A stretch of 64,000 nucleotides of DNA from Pleurotus djamor (lineage: Eukaryota > Basidiomycota > Agaricomycetes > Agaricales > Pleurotaceae): assembly GCA_029747585.1 (NCBI GenBank), contig JAPEVF010000041.1, positions 95,041 through 159,040 on the forward strand, given 5' to 3'. Both the position numbers and the translations under genes were made by a program. This document shows positions 38,641-51,400 of this stretch, in pieces. A model generated the notes under the pieces. The model was not told where the DNA came from. It searched no databases and saw only the letters and a program-made list of their open reading frames with translations. Position 1 is the stretch's first letter. The number at the start of each line of letters is the position of its first letter.

Positions 38641-38716
38641 GATTCTTGGTAGATGATAGCTCTTCAATTGGCTCCAACGTGTTACGGGAATATCATTCGC
38701 CATGCCCCTNCCCCCC

Positions 38717-40350
38717 TTAACTTATAGGAGCAATCGGCGCGAACAGAAATTAGCGCCCAAATCCTTCTTCTTGCCTTTTCCCAACCTTTTCCTACATACT
38801 CCCCGAATCTTCTACCTCTCGTCTTCAGGCTTTGGATCAATTCGCGGCACTCTCTATTCAAGCCGACGCGAGTCTACACGAACCATGATCACGATGGGAC
38901 CTATCGTGTCCATGGAAATGTTTTGAGTATCAGGTCAGTCTCCCAACTTGCTCCCAACAGTCTCCTGAATTTCACCGTCAAATCTACTAGTATTCTTTGT
39001 TTATACAGAAGATCATGGTGGCATATTATGGAATGGGACGACGGGGATCATATTCTAAACTCTTTGAGTAAGCTTGCGCTGAGATATGGCTTCGTAAATA
39101 TCGATATCATCCTACGTCCTCCAATACAGCTAACTTCGCATTCAGGTCTCTGACGCGCATCGTCTGGTCATTTGGACAAGTGTCTTCCCTTCAAAACTAT
39201 TTCAAGGTCGAGCACAAAGCCTTCATTATAAAATGGAATGTCCTTGCATGGATCCAGCCCGATAAAGGCTCCCTCCCAGTCGCCTTCGTCGCAATCCAAC
39301 CGGTCTCTCACCCATACTCCCGGGCTATTTCCTCCACCGCTGTTGGTGAAGCTTTTGACTGCCCACAGCGCACTCACCGCTCAGGCCTTCGTCGTTGCTA
39401 TCAATGCGGCCATACAATGATACAGATCGCTCCTCGTCTTCAGCTGCTTGATCGCGAAGCCCTCACTTCAGCATGATTCACATCGTCGTTGAAATAGCCT
39501 CCATGACTCGGCGTGCGCTTTGTGAACTTCCTGATACAGATAGACGTCCTCGGTATTGATAGACGGCGGAATAGCGTGAGTGACCTCCTTCAGAGTCTTT
39601 GAACCCAGATCCACTTCAGAAACCTTGCAGTTGTGTTGATACATCACAAACACGAAACCGAAAGACGGTGGCGATCGGCTCATTCGTTGAAGATGATTTC
39701 CACGCCGCCCTATCCGTCGTCCGCGCGAAAACATGACATTTGTGAGCTTCCTTTATCTTCTCTTGCTCCAAAAAGCGCATCATATGCTTACTGTACTATA
39801 TGGGAAGGCGTACCCGTTGGCCCAGTCCACTCAAACGCTTTCGAAGCACTCGTAGACGGTCTACTTGACGTTGACACAAACGGACAAAACCAACGACTGG
39901 TGAAACGCACCTGCTGAGCTTCATGAGCGTGGGCTGTAGGAACGAGAGGACTACACGTAGGGATAGTGGGATCGGTAGAGCGGGCGGTGACCGACGTTTT
40001 GGTGCGCTCGAAGTCGTTGGTATTCTATGAGGAAGAAAAGAGAGACTCAACTTGAACCGGTATGACACATCGACCTTCTAATGTACCTTATAACTCAGTT
40101 ACTTCTCTAGGTCGATCACCAAAGCATCCACCACCGTCAACGAGTTTCATCAAGCTCTCGTCGTGCGCTCGACCTCTGCTTCCTGGTGCCCCGGAACACC
40201 AACCCCCGAAATTTGACTTCGAGCTCATCCTATACCACGAAAAGCAGTGCTATGGACGCGAGAACGCAAGCCCTGTAGTTCTGATTGAACGACGCGGCTG
40301 TGGAGGAGGAGGTATGACACTCCGTTGGTCTGATGGGTCCGGAGGAAACT
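38717..40350 (+). repeat. Degenerate segment, also present at 61444-63170
   Basis: This DNA is recognisably repeated further right. Shared landmarks in order include a TAGGAGC..TTAGCGCCCAAA stretch, CCCCGAATCTTCTA, a frame reading YLSSSGFGSIRGT, an ILWNGTTG-like segment, and CTGGTGCCCCGGAACAC. The coding-like pieces are interrupted by stops and frame changes in both copies, so both appear to be remnants of one unidentified gene. The N at 38710 precedes it. Confidence 0.65.
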
Positions 40351-41157
40351 AGACGCTGTGAGGTTTCTTCTGTGCCCTTCTGTACCCACCAGTGGATGGT
40401 AAGCTCACGATACCCTACGCGCAGGTGCGGCCAAAATTTCGACGGTTGTAGCCGTGTTCAAAGCACTATCGCATATCCGTCCTCAACTGAATTAGAGATC
40501 GATTACAGTCGCGTATGTTCCGGGCGGGATACGTTGTGAAAGCATGTAGCGTCGTTAGGAGGAGGTCGCAGATGAGCTCTTGGGGGCTCGTGGCTGCCGG
40601 CTGGTGCGTCATCCTCCTTGTTTCATCCTCTCGCGACTTACCCTGTTTTGCATATCTGAAGGAAGTCATCCCTCCGTCGCTGTCATCTCAGCGCTGTCCC
40701 AATGTGTCGGCCTGGATTGTCATACCCTCAACATCACGGTCCATACCTACGTTGTCGTTGCCTCATCGCTTGGTTCAGTTCCATTGGATACTCGCTGTAA
40801 AGGCCTTTTCGAGTGTTCACCGCTCGGTCCGCCTTTTTATCCGCACCGAGAGAGTACATAGCGCAGCAGTACCAGTATTGATCCCAATGACCATCTCATC
40901 AAAACCAGTAGCATTCGATCTTCCGAAGAATGACTGGCGTTTTCGATTCCCACCTCAGGCATAATGGCTTGAAGGGTAGGAAATATCGGCCGTCGAGACT
41001 GGAAGCTTCCTAAGACGCGAAGAAGCGAGAACCCGGACATCAAGATCACAGTTGACATCGAGTAAGCACGTCACAAGGGTATCGTACCATGAGAATTCGA
41101 ACCCACTCACAATTTGTATAAGGATGAAAAGGACCCGCATCAAACCGAAAGTCATCC

Positions 41158-42286
41158 ATGCGACCCATCAAATCTCTCTTCTCGCTGGGTCTGCTCCCCC
41201 TCGTTTGGGGGATCGGCGTCGCTCCGGGACAAATACGCAACCTCGTGACCTTTGGTGACTCCTACACAGACGTTGTTCTCACTGGCGATGGCGGGACAGC
41301 TTGGCCGGTCTTCGCTGCTGACTTGGCCAACGTCAACCTCTTCCCATTCGCTCGAGCTGGCGCGACTTGTTCGAACAACCTCACTTTCCGTCCCTTTCCA
41401 CCTCTCTTTGAGAGTCAACTGCCACTCTACTTCGAGCAAAAGGCGAACGGGACCTTGAACCTCGATCCACGTAGGACGGTGTATACGCTCTGGATTGGGA
41501 CGAATGACGTCGGGGTGAATTCGCTGATTAGTGGTAGTAATCAGGCGTCGGTTGTGGATACCGTTTCCTGTGCGGTTAACTGGGTCAAGGTGATGTATGA
41601 GAGTGGGGCGAGGAATTTTATCTTTCAAATGTGAGTCTGAAATTTCAATACAGTCGAAGTTGACATACTTACGGTGAATTCCTCAATGTCAGATGATACC
41701 TCTCGAACTCGTACCGCTGTACGCCGCAGATTCGTGGCCGAATCGGTACTGGACAGCTGTGCGTAACACAACCGAATGGAGTGTCTTCATGCGCGAGTTG
41801 ACGCTTTCTGGGAACGCCATCGCCAAGCTGATGCTCCAGGACTTGGCGAAGAGTCTGCGAGGAGCTCATATCGGTGAGTTCCAACATTATTAATTCCTTA
41901 AATAAGGAACCGTTGACCGACGATTTATTATAGCACTGTTCGACTCACATACTTTGTTCCAAACGATGTTTGACAACCCGTCGGCATTTTTGAACGGAAC
42001 GGCTCCGTTGAACGTTACTGGCGCGGCGAACAAATGTGTATTCCCGCTAGATGGCCAACCAGATACCGGTGTGGTATGTACGACTGCTCAGGGAACCGAC
42101 AGAGATAGCTTTCTATGGTGAGTTCTCCGCACGGAACTGATGGTTTAGGGAGAACGACTGACGAAGATATGCGGTAATAGGTTTGACGAACTGCACCCCA
42201 GTGAACAAGCAGACAGGATCGTGGCAAGAGAGATTGCGGCGGTCATCCAGGGCAAGAGGAACAAGTTCTCCACATGGCTGAGCTGA
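41158..42286 (+). CDS. Secreted SGNH hydrolase, CE16 acetylesterase-like
   Basis: Likely secreted carbohydrate acetylesterase of the SGNH/GDSL type. Exons 41158-41630, 41693-41873, 41934-42117 and 42181-42286 give 314 residues if one A is restored in the run at 41627-41629. A hydrophobic signal peptide precedes VTFGDSYTD (catalytic Ser35). WIGTND supplies the block III Asn, and FDELHPS near the end supplies the Asp and His. Length and spacing fit family CE16. The first splice junction does not close the frame as written: the family expects FQNMIPL, and one base is missing immediately before the GTGAGT donor. It is either a sequence error or an early inactivation. Two broken relatives lie at 38122 and 60880. 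Confidence 0.82.
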
Positions 42287-42573
42287 GAAGTCATAGACGT
42301 ACATGGAAAAGCTTCGCTCCCCTTACTGAAGAGTCCGAGAGATAGTCGCATCGTGTACCTACGAAGGGAATCCCAGATCATTTCCATGTCAAGAATAGGG
42401 TTTCGTAAGGTCATGAGTCATTTCAACACTGAACGTTAGGCTATTGATACAAATCTATACACAAGTGATGCGGGGAAAAGTAGAACTCGATCCAGGAGAT
42501 AGAAATACACAGTAGAGGGGACTGCTTGCTTGACGAAGCAGGAGCAATGCTTCCGAGTTGAGCAAGTCAACGT

Positions 42574-42966
42574 TCACTTCCTAGCTGCTCCCGCCCGACG
42601 AGCCCCTGGTTCCGGTTCCGGCATCGCATTCGCCCTATTGATCCTGTCATACAACGTCCCATTCTCATACGCCGCTTTCGAAGGAGGCTGAGGGAATTCC
42701 TCTGCGTCGTAAACGAGCACATGGTTTGGTGAGAGCGGTTGGTGAGGTTCTGGGTACCAAAGAAGTCGGCCTATGCTATCTTTTCGGAGACGATGGAGTT
42801 TCCAAGCGAGTGCCGGGCCGTCTTGTTGGTATGCCAAGATGAGCTCTGGGCAGGTGCCAGCGAGGACGACGCGCTGAGTGGGTTTACGAGGTTTGGCTGG
42901 GGCTTGAGTTTGAGTTTGAGGCTTCGTTCCTCCGGAAGAGGTACTTTGGTTGGTACGGCTGGACAT
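42574..42966 (-). CDS. Small hypothetical protein, single exon
   Basis: A 130-residue open frame I cannot assign. A Ser/Gln/Pro/Lys-rich N-terminus is followed by a more ordered middle (AGTCPELILAYQQDGPALAW, then RLLWYPEPHQPL) and an Arg/Ala-rich end. The composition is protein-like and the frame is uninterrupted, but there is no recognised domain. It reads toward the SGNH gene. It could be a chance frame. Confidence 0.4.
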   Translation of the reverse strand: MSSRTNQSTSSGGTKPQTQTQAPAKPRKPTQRVVLAGTCPELILAYQQDGPALAWKLHRLRKDSIGRLLWYPEPHQPLSPNHVLVYDAEEFPQPPSKAAYENGTLYDRINRANAMPEPEPGARRAGAARK

Positions 42967-43925
42967 CTTTGTGAGGCGTTGGGAGGTGAGGGGAAGAGAG
43001 TGCTTTGGAGAGAAAAGGTTGAGTCTGCAAGAAGGTGCTGAGAGGACTGACTATTTTGTGTTCGTTGATTCGACCTTTTATACACGAGCAGCGATGGCTC
43101 ACGGCCCACCTTTCCCAGTGGCATACGTCTTCAAGGATGACGATGAAGAAGAAGATGTCTTGGGATATAGAGTAACAAGAGTCGTCTCAGAGTGCGATAC
43201 TCTATCGTGAAGGTGGTGCACAAAGCGTTTGCAACGCGTATATGACCATGACGACGGTAGATGGTCAATCAGATGAGCAACTTTGGCCATACCAACTCAT
43301 TGTCCGTTGGGGATGAAGGAGGAAACATCTTTTACGCTGAGGATGGAGCGCGTCGGATGTTGTTTTGGACTGAGGGCAGTGTCTCGGCACGATCGACGGT
43401 TTCACCGCGCAGAAACAGAGACACCTGAATCGGTATCCATGGTCTTTCAATCAATAAGACAATGGGTTTCACAGAAAGGGACTGGGGGTGATTGGGTGAT
43501 CACCGAATCCAACGCCTCAGCTTTGGCATTACTCCTCTAGTACAAAAATAGGACGAGGGAGTTCATGACAATGTAAAGGGCTATTGCGCTGAGGCAGGGG
43601 GTACCATCGAGCGCGAACGTCGTTGTTTACCATGCGTTACCCGTCCAAACGTCGCTCGGATAAGAGTCTCTCCTAGAATTCGAGGACGCGGCGACGACCG
43701 CGATGGGGGAGTAGTAAGTATGAGGAAGTTTACTATAGGAAAGGAGTTAACAAGGTCTCAGACGTTCAAGGATGCTTTATCAACTTACCAGAGCAAACAC
43801 GGACTCTGCACCACGTCCAACGACCTCGTCTCTCCATCTCCCCAGCACCTCCGTCACGCGGGCAGACCTTAAGCATGTATTATATAGGGTACACGGCGAG
43901 AACCTTCCTCCTTTGGTTCGATAAT
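42967..43925. other. Intergenic, no gene recognised
   Basis: Only short open frames of no recognisable content. One at 43094-43210 encodes an acidic stretch (DDDEEED) but has no homologous partner in the window. Confidence 0.4.
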
Positions 43926-45480
43926 TCAGTTTAGGATTCCGGCTTCGAAGGCGTCTAAGGGAGTAGACACACTGACCATCACGGATGTTGAGTGAGCTAT
44001 TGACTTCCAAGAGGGATAGAACACGAAGAAAACTTACGATGAATTTGGTTTGAACCCGACTTGAGAAACGGACACGGAAATCTAGCGTGTTCGACGTCGA
44101 CAATCATCATGCTCGCCTTCGAGCACCGTGGAATCGGGTACTGGATTGCTTGGGGTACTTTTGAGCGATCTTGAAGAGGATGGATGGCCTCACTATTTGG
44201 GAGACATCCATTATGGTGAAGGGGAGTATAATGGGTACTGCAGGGAGGGTTTAACAGACGTTCAAACTTGAGAAGATGATTCATCAATATGCAGACCTAC
44301 CATAACGGATTTACACCGTCCTAGATGACTTCTGCGTTACGTCCTCCCACGTTTATTGCCCATTTTCTCCACGTTCCTACAAATCAAGCTTAAAGAGAGC
44401 GAACGCTACAATCGTCCATTGGCTCATTTCGGCAGAGTCCACTCATGCCGGGGGCGGGGATCTTGGAATTCCTTCGAAGGTGTCTGAGGAGGCTGAGAAG
44501 TCGGGAACACATACCTAACGGACACGGAAGAGATGTTATCAGCCTTGATGAGTGGGGGAATACGAAGATTTCTCACTATTCCTATATTTCCCCGAAACGG
44601 AGTAAATAGCTGGGGCGGGAGTTCTCTGCATTGACTAAGCCATTCGCCGCCATACTCTATGTTGGGTTCGAGCTCGTGGGGTAGCAGCGATGCTTTAGAT
44701 CGCATCAGACATGCTGGAAGTTGAGTTTTCGGAGGTACATTTTCCGAGGGACTGGGAGGCAGTTGTGATGCGGGACAACCTGTATGGTCCCAAGGGGATG
44801 AGGAACAAAGGGAGAGGTTTCGAGAAGGATTCTAGAATGATTTGTGAGCAATACTAATGTGGTGCAAAGTGAATTGGACGAACCGTTGACGACCTTCTTG
44901 CAGACAGTCTCCTTGTACCTAGGGTGTCTACCACGCTAGACGAGCTCTTCTTCTCGTCCGCCCGCATTCATTGCACATAGCCTCGTACTCCCTAGACCTC
45001 TGGCTGTTAGACACCGTCCCTTCCGCTCCTTTATCCGTTCGCATTGCCCAAGGCCATCCACGGGTAGTCATCTTGGAACCACCTCGAAGGCATCTGAGGA
45101 GGCTTAAAAGTTGGTTACGCTAGTCTAAGGAACACGATAAGCAAGTTATCCACTTGAGAGGAGAAGAGAAAACTTACGAATCCAAGGTTTTTCCCAAAAC
45201 CGACCGAACAGTCGGCATCAAATATCTCACCAACGGCGGAGCCGTTCGCCACCGTTTGTTGGGTATCTTTTCGTGGAGTATACGCGCAGCTTTCTATGGT
45301 ATCAGATAGGTTGGGAGTTGAGATTTCGGAGACGGTTATTCCGGGGTACTGGGAGGCGGTGGCGGTTCGAGACGACCTTTGAGGACTAAGTGAGGAGCGG
45401 GAATAGAGGGAGGGGCTTCTAGAAGCATCCTAGAGCAACTTATGAATATTGGGGAGGAGGGGCGAAGTGAATTGAACGAA
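43926..45480 (-). repeat. Three degenerate tandem copies of a ~530-600 bp unit
   Basis: Three copies share ordered landmarks. A TTCGAAGG-x-GTCTGAGGAGG-like block occurs at about 43943, 44474 and 45079. A GGGACTGGGAGGCAG-like block, seen in the second and third copies, lies near 44742 and 45334. On the minus strand the common block can be read as PPQTPSK following a short intron-like gap. The copies have diverged and carry stops, so they look like remnants of a tandemly amplified small gene. Confidence 0.55.
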
Positions 45481-47295
45481 CTGGTCAAGGTTTTCGTGCA
45501 AACGGTCTCCTCGCAGCCACGAAAACAGTGCCCGAGGGTACGTTTGCCATCAACGATCGCCGTTAAGTCCCGTAGACAACACAAAGCCGAGCCATAACCA
45601 ATTCCTAGGAACGGAAGCGGCATCGTAAAGGCGAACCCGTGGTTTGAGCAAATGGAGGCGGGCAGGAACTCGGGTGGTGGTATTAACGACGGCAATGACA
45701 GCGGCGATGAGAGGAGGAACGAAGAGGGCGAGAGATGAGGTAGATGGGGTTACTGAGAGCGATGGGGCGTGGAACAATGCCTTCTAAGGTGAGATGAAAC
45801 GGAGGTCGTGAGGGAAAAGCCTAGAGAACCTGTTGTTGAGTCAGCCATACATGACGAAGACAATCGAAAGGGTAGCTCACTTGTACCAGCCACCTGTCCC
45901 ATGGTACTGCAGGTTCGGATACCTCTCCTGCGAATCCGCGTCATCCTGAGTCCATATCTCTGTCGTCCCAAGGTCATTACCCCCATCGTCCTGTAGAGTA
46001 TCATCGTCGTTCTTCTCCGTAATTCTCGGGGCTGGTGGACGCCGAGTGGGCATTGGGTACAGGACTGCGCCAATGTTAACATGGCTACAGGTAGGAGCTC
46101 CCGGAGGAAAGTAGTGGAGATGACGTGCCTAGGGGAATGGGTTGTAGGCGTATTTGATGGGGCGAGATGTGAACAGGCGAGAAAGGAGGAGGTCGTCCAC
46201 GACGCTGTCCTGGTGGAGCTGGAGCTGGGTAGAGCTTGACGATGCCTATGCGAGGACGGTGGGGTCCTCCGAGCATCGGAATGAAAGCCCCATTTTGTCC
46301 ACGATGGTATTGGATAGCGCCAGCGAGAGCCACGTTGACGGCGCAATTCACGAGGGAGAAGGCGAAAAGGGGGTGTCGCATATACGATGATGGGGGTGGA
46401 GAGTGAATTGAAGGGCGAAAAGGTGATGGAACACCCGGCAACAACAGGAATGAGGGATGGTGGCCGTGTTCAAATGGAAACCACCACCATTCTTAGGGGA
46501 GGCGATGATGGATTGGCAAAGCGCGAGCTACGAGCCAGACAAACAATACGAGAGACAAATGATACGCCCAAAACGCACCTTATTTCGATAGTAAATCCAT
46601 GCCGAATCCCGCTGCTCGTCGTTCCCATTTTCACCCGAAACAGCCCGAAACACTTCAAGCACCCTGCAAGATTGAGGAGGAAAGCTGGAGAACAGCTCAG
46701 CGATCCGGTACAAGGTAGAAAGACTGGCTAGGATGTGCGTTTGAAACACCATCCCCGCTCGTCTCTTCGGTGCGGCACGTCGAGCGGTACCGGAAAAAAG
46801 TGAGGCAGGGGCGTTGACATGTCTTCTGAGGGAGCTAGCTTTGTCGCATGGATGTACGACCGCTTGACGGAGAAGGAACGTCAGTTCACGGAACAGATGG
46901 CTTTGCTAGGAAAACACTCACAATAAAAATGCGATATTGCGCCGGATGGAAAAGACGGGGCGAATTCGGGATCTCCGAGGGGTTCGAAGCAGTTTTAACA
47001 AGGTGCCTAAGAGTAATATGTCACTTTTGGGGCAACGATAGAGTGTAGCGGCGACAGACAGGCTATGGGGTGGTGGATCGATGTAAGAGACGATGCCTTG
47101 GCGCTTGTCAATTCCGGTGACGATAGGAGGCTTTATAGAGGAGACTCCTGAATCCGACTGAAGCTCCTCGAAGGGTGCTGGGAGCCAGTACACGAGTCCC
47201 TTGGGATTTCTATGTAGATGACGTTGATATGTATCTATGAACGTAGTCTATAGAAGGCGAGATGGAGGGATTTTCAGGTCAATTCACGAATCTTA
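45481..47295. other. Unassigned, possible membrane-protein remnant
   Basis: Minus-strand frames around 46740-46680 (ASLSTLYRIAELFSSF) and 46380-46270 (HPLFAFSLVNCAVNVALAG) are hydrophobic and could be exons of a membrane protein. I could not join them into one frame or match a family, so no gene is called. Confidence 0.3.
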
Positions 47296-48474
47296 TCATT
47301 GAGAATCTGTAACCCCTGGACACATCTTCCATGTTTCGACGATATCCTTAATGCCCTCACAGCATTCCCACCAGGTAGTCAAGGGTGAGGAAGCGAAAGA
47401 GTCTGGTACCGATATCGTTGCTGGTCTCTCGGTATCGCGTAAATAACGTGCATCCCTTCGCTTTTTCGAGAAATCCACGATGGAAAGGGAGGGTAACGCA
47501 TCGAAAAGGTCTTTTGCGAATGGCGACTGGGTTGCTTGCGGTAAAAGACCAATGCGGATATATTTGAGGACTTTCGAAGGGATAGATAGGAAGTCTTCTT
47601 TCATGAAAGGCTAACGAGTGATTGTAATACAGTATCAGCTTTGGGTGGAGGAGAAGGGAGATAACAGACGTACAGATGAACTCCAGGAAGACGCACGAAG
47701 AAGCTCGACGCTTTCGAGGTACGGTGCGATGTTCGCAACGTGCACTCGATCCATGACGCTGATGTTCAACGTTCGCAGGGTACGAAAGGCTGGATTCGAT
47801 GGGTTGAAGTTCGCCAGTATGCTGAGGCCGCCGTGTTCGATATGGGAATCGCGGAGGATGTCAGAATCCCAGACCGTTGGACATCCATCAAAGGTGCGTA
47901 GGGTGCGTAACGCAACGGGAAGACTGTCACGTTGCTTCGGAGGTGGGACGTCGAGCCAGTGACTGTCCAGTGTCTCCTCCAGCCCGTCGAATTGATGGAC
48001 CGAGTGGACGCTGAGGCGCGTCAAGGGTGCGAGTGGAGAGATGGCGTATGCTATGCCAACTCGTAGAATTTGACATGGGATCAGCTCGAGGCTGCGGAGA
48101 TTGGTGAGCAGCCGGACAATTTTGACGATGTGCTCCCATGGTATCACGTCTTTGTCATCGTCAAAACTGAGTCGGCTATTAATCGAGAGGTGGGTGATGT
48201 AGGAGCATAGTGGATCGGTGCTGGTGGATAACGTCGAATGGAGGATCGCGATATTGTTAGGACGGATGATCGTTTTGGGGTAGTTCAACCACGTTGACTT
48301 TTTACCCGTTTCTTCCAAGCTGATGGTTTGGTAGAGAATCGGGAGCGTGATCTTGTAGATATCGCGGTTGAGGAAGAGTAAAGGATAAAGATCGTTTCGA
48401 TCTCGAAAACCAAGTTTGGATGCGATGAGGAGCCAGATGTCCAAGGGCAAGACTGGATAGAATGATTGGAACAT
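47296..48474 (-). CDS. F-box/LRR-like protein
   Basis: Two exons, 48474-47674 and 47610-47296, give 371 residues across a 63-bp intron with clean GTACGT donor and TTAG acceptor. The N-terminus (FYPVLPLDIWLLIASKLGF, then LLFLNRDIYKITLPILYQTI) is a typical basidiomycete F-box-like start, with Leu-rich repeats such as LTNLRSLELIPC and LRTLNISV after it. It is not closely related to the other three F-box genes here and lacks their ATG-only first exon. Probably a ubiquitin-ligase adaptor; target unknown. Confidence 0.75.
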
Positions 48475-51400
48475 CGATTTTTGCTCAAATGGAATGACCT
48501 ACGGAATCGGTATGGTCTGGAAGCGGGAACGACCATGGTGGTAGGAAGCAAGATTGCGTACGGTGGCAGTGTACTCGCCAAATCCAATTCGAGGAATGGC
48601 CACAAACAACGTCTTACTTCCATCCACGAGGGGCACCAACGTCAACAACCATCGCATTCATTATCCATCTTTCCTTCACGCTCACCTTCACCACCTTCTG
48701 TACGCTGCGTAACCGTACAGTAAAGACACCGATCCACTGGTCCTAATGATATAGACGATCAAGACAAACAGACTTGGGTTGAGGCGGTTGGCTGTGGTTC
48801 GTGCAACTTGTAGGTGTACCCTAGGCGTTTTGGAGATTTGAGGTTCCTTTCTGACCGTCTTCTAATTATAATGAATGGTCAGCTTTCGCGGTCGCCAGTG
48901 TCAAATCGTCCTACACCTGCCGACCGAAATAGCGCCGTCTGTGCGTTTGAATGTCTAATTCCCCATGTCCTTCTCTGCGTCGTCGAAACGATGGAAGCGA
49001 CGAGACGGAGAAGGGAAGGGAGAGTCGTTCTCCCATTGTTTAGTACTAGGTGTATGGAGGCTTAGACGGTTGGCGTCATGACTCGATTGGGGCGGCTGGT
49101 GTTATTTTCAATGGAGAGAACTGCTTGAGTCCCCGCGATGTTCGACATTGCCTCCTTCCCCGTAATCCCTGAGGCATAAGATGAACCGATTGCCATTACT
49201 CAGACAACAGACTTTCGTGGTATCCTGCTAGTCTCCATTGCTCCACAAACGTCAACGTATCCACGATGCCGTCGTTGTCTTTACTCTAGTCTTGCTCGAC
49301 GGTTTATTTAAGCTCGGACGTGGTGTGTATTTCGCCTACGAGCTGCTATAGCGCAGGAGGTTAGATTTTTCAAGAAGNAAGAAGAGGTAGGAGATAGGAA
49401 ACGAAGAAGGGAACGAGGCAAGGTAACAGATAGAACGACGACTCGACCTACTCTAGTATTGGGATACCTCACCGAACGCGCACGGCGCGAGGGGATTGCT
49501 AAACCGACGTTTGAATCTGCAAGGAGAGATGAGATGAAAGGGGAAACAGAGATGAACGGACGTGTTTGAAAACCAGAACCCCGTTCGCTTCATTCATCCA
49601 GGATAACTACAAATTATCCCATGAAGGGGTAAACGCACTCTGCATGGTTCATTCAATTCCCAGTACCCCAAACACTGGTAGATTCGGTTGAGAGAGTTCG
49701 AGTTCGGCGAGGAGGGCCATATACTCTACTACAGGAAAAGTCCGGGTTAGCAGAGCTCGGTTTCAGCAGACATCACGCGCGTAGAGAAGGGAGGGGAAGG
49801 GAGGTGGAGCGGGATAGCGACGTATAAGCATCAACGTCGGTTGTTCCACTAATTCGGTGTATCAAAGAAGCTTCACGGAGTGTATGTCGTGCGCATTAGA
49901 CCTGGCGAGACGAGTAGAACGATCTGGTGGTGTTCTATGCGGCGCGAAGTGAATGTACTCTGCAGCGTGTCAAAGTGAGNAAAAACGACCACAATACACG
50001 GAGGAAGGGGACGTACCAGGTTACTTGCATTCGCGGAACGATGTACCGAACTACACCAATTGCCGTCTTGAGCCAGTACTCGTCCGTGGAGGACGCTCGA
50101 GTCTCCGTAAAGACAATGACGGGTACTGAACGCCCCAGAAGACCTACTGCAACGTGCATGGTCAAGTATAGTTGATCATGTGTGAGCATACGCGTCTCTG
50201 GCGGGGAGGGCGTGAATAAGATAGACATACACATCTCGGACCGTTGATTGTATTTTGCGGTCCCTCTTCCTGTTCCATGCCATCGTACACGTTTCCACTT
50301 TGTTTGATTCCGTCTAGCCTTGACTAATCCGCTGGGACTGGAGTTGACAATTGGTTGCGGCTAGAATTCGCATACATGCAGTCGTCGAGCATGTCTAGAT
50401 CAGTCTGAGGGACCCATTGAATTATCGCTGGACAGTGCACGATCGGGCGCGTTGTTGTCGACAATTTCGTGGTCGGAACATCCGGTGTTTCTTTGTTGCA
50501 GGTTAATCGAGTGTCGGGAGTAAGCTAGATAGTGAGGCGCATATGCATGTCTCGCGGCAACGAGCTCGAAGGACTTGGTAGGAAGCTAGGAAGAGGGAGC
50601 ATGGTTTTTTTTCGGGACACGGATTTCAAAGCCCATCTCTCCTATTGATGGGTAGGAGACAGGAGAGGATGCCTGGGTGATTTGGCGCTCGCGTCCCTCC
50701 TTCCATCGCGACCACTAGTGTAACCACCACCCACCACCCGAAGACATTTTATCACCGCTACCTCATGCATACTTGATTGCTTGGATGAGAAAGCAAACGT
50801 CCGGCTCCGAAAAACTCAAACCACGAGAGAACGAAACCGACCAGAATGAAAGCTAGCTTGGGATACGATACGAGACTCGCTACACTAACACGAGGGATAC
50901 GCAAACTTGGTCTCTCAATGAGGAGATGAACCGTGTCGGCAACGGCGAGAAAGTTGGTCTTGTTGGTCAAATCGGTTCAGTCGGTCGCAGAGAAAAACGG
51001 GCTGTAGTGAGTTTTCTTTACGCCTTTTTGCTTCACAAACATTCTAATCCGCTGATTCCTTTCTATAGGTATCCTAAGCGCTGTTTTCATCGACGCCGAA
51101 CGTGTTGGAGCCGCCTTAGCTTGTCCTACCTGCGCATCAAATAAACGACCCGCCAGAAGACGATTCGATGCACGTAGCTGCTGGTGGTCGTGTCCGGGGC
51201 TAGGTTTTACGACGATTGTAGAGGCATCTCGTGTGGCGTACGGCGGCGTTGGCGACGGACAGAACCACAAACCCGCTGCCCCGTCCTCCTCGTACCCTCG
51301 GAACACGAACCTCCGAAAGCTCCCGTTCAACCACAAACAACATGCGCTGGAGCTTCTTCAGCAACATTGTAACATGATCCTCAAGTTTGGGGGAGTGCGG

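Noticed and set aside
41065..41110. tRNA-like B-box (GGGTTCGAATTC) on the minus strand
   Set aside because: No matching A-box, acceptor stem or anticodon arm could be drawn around it.
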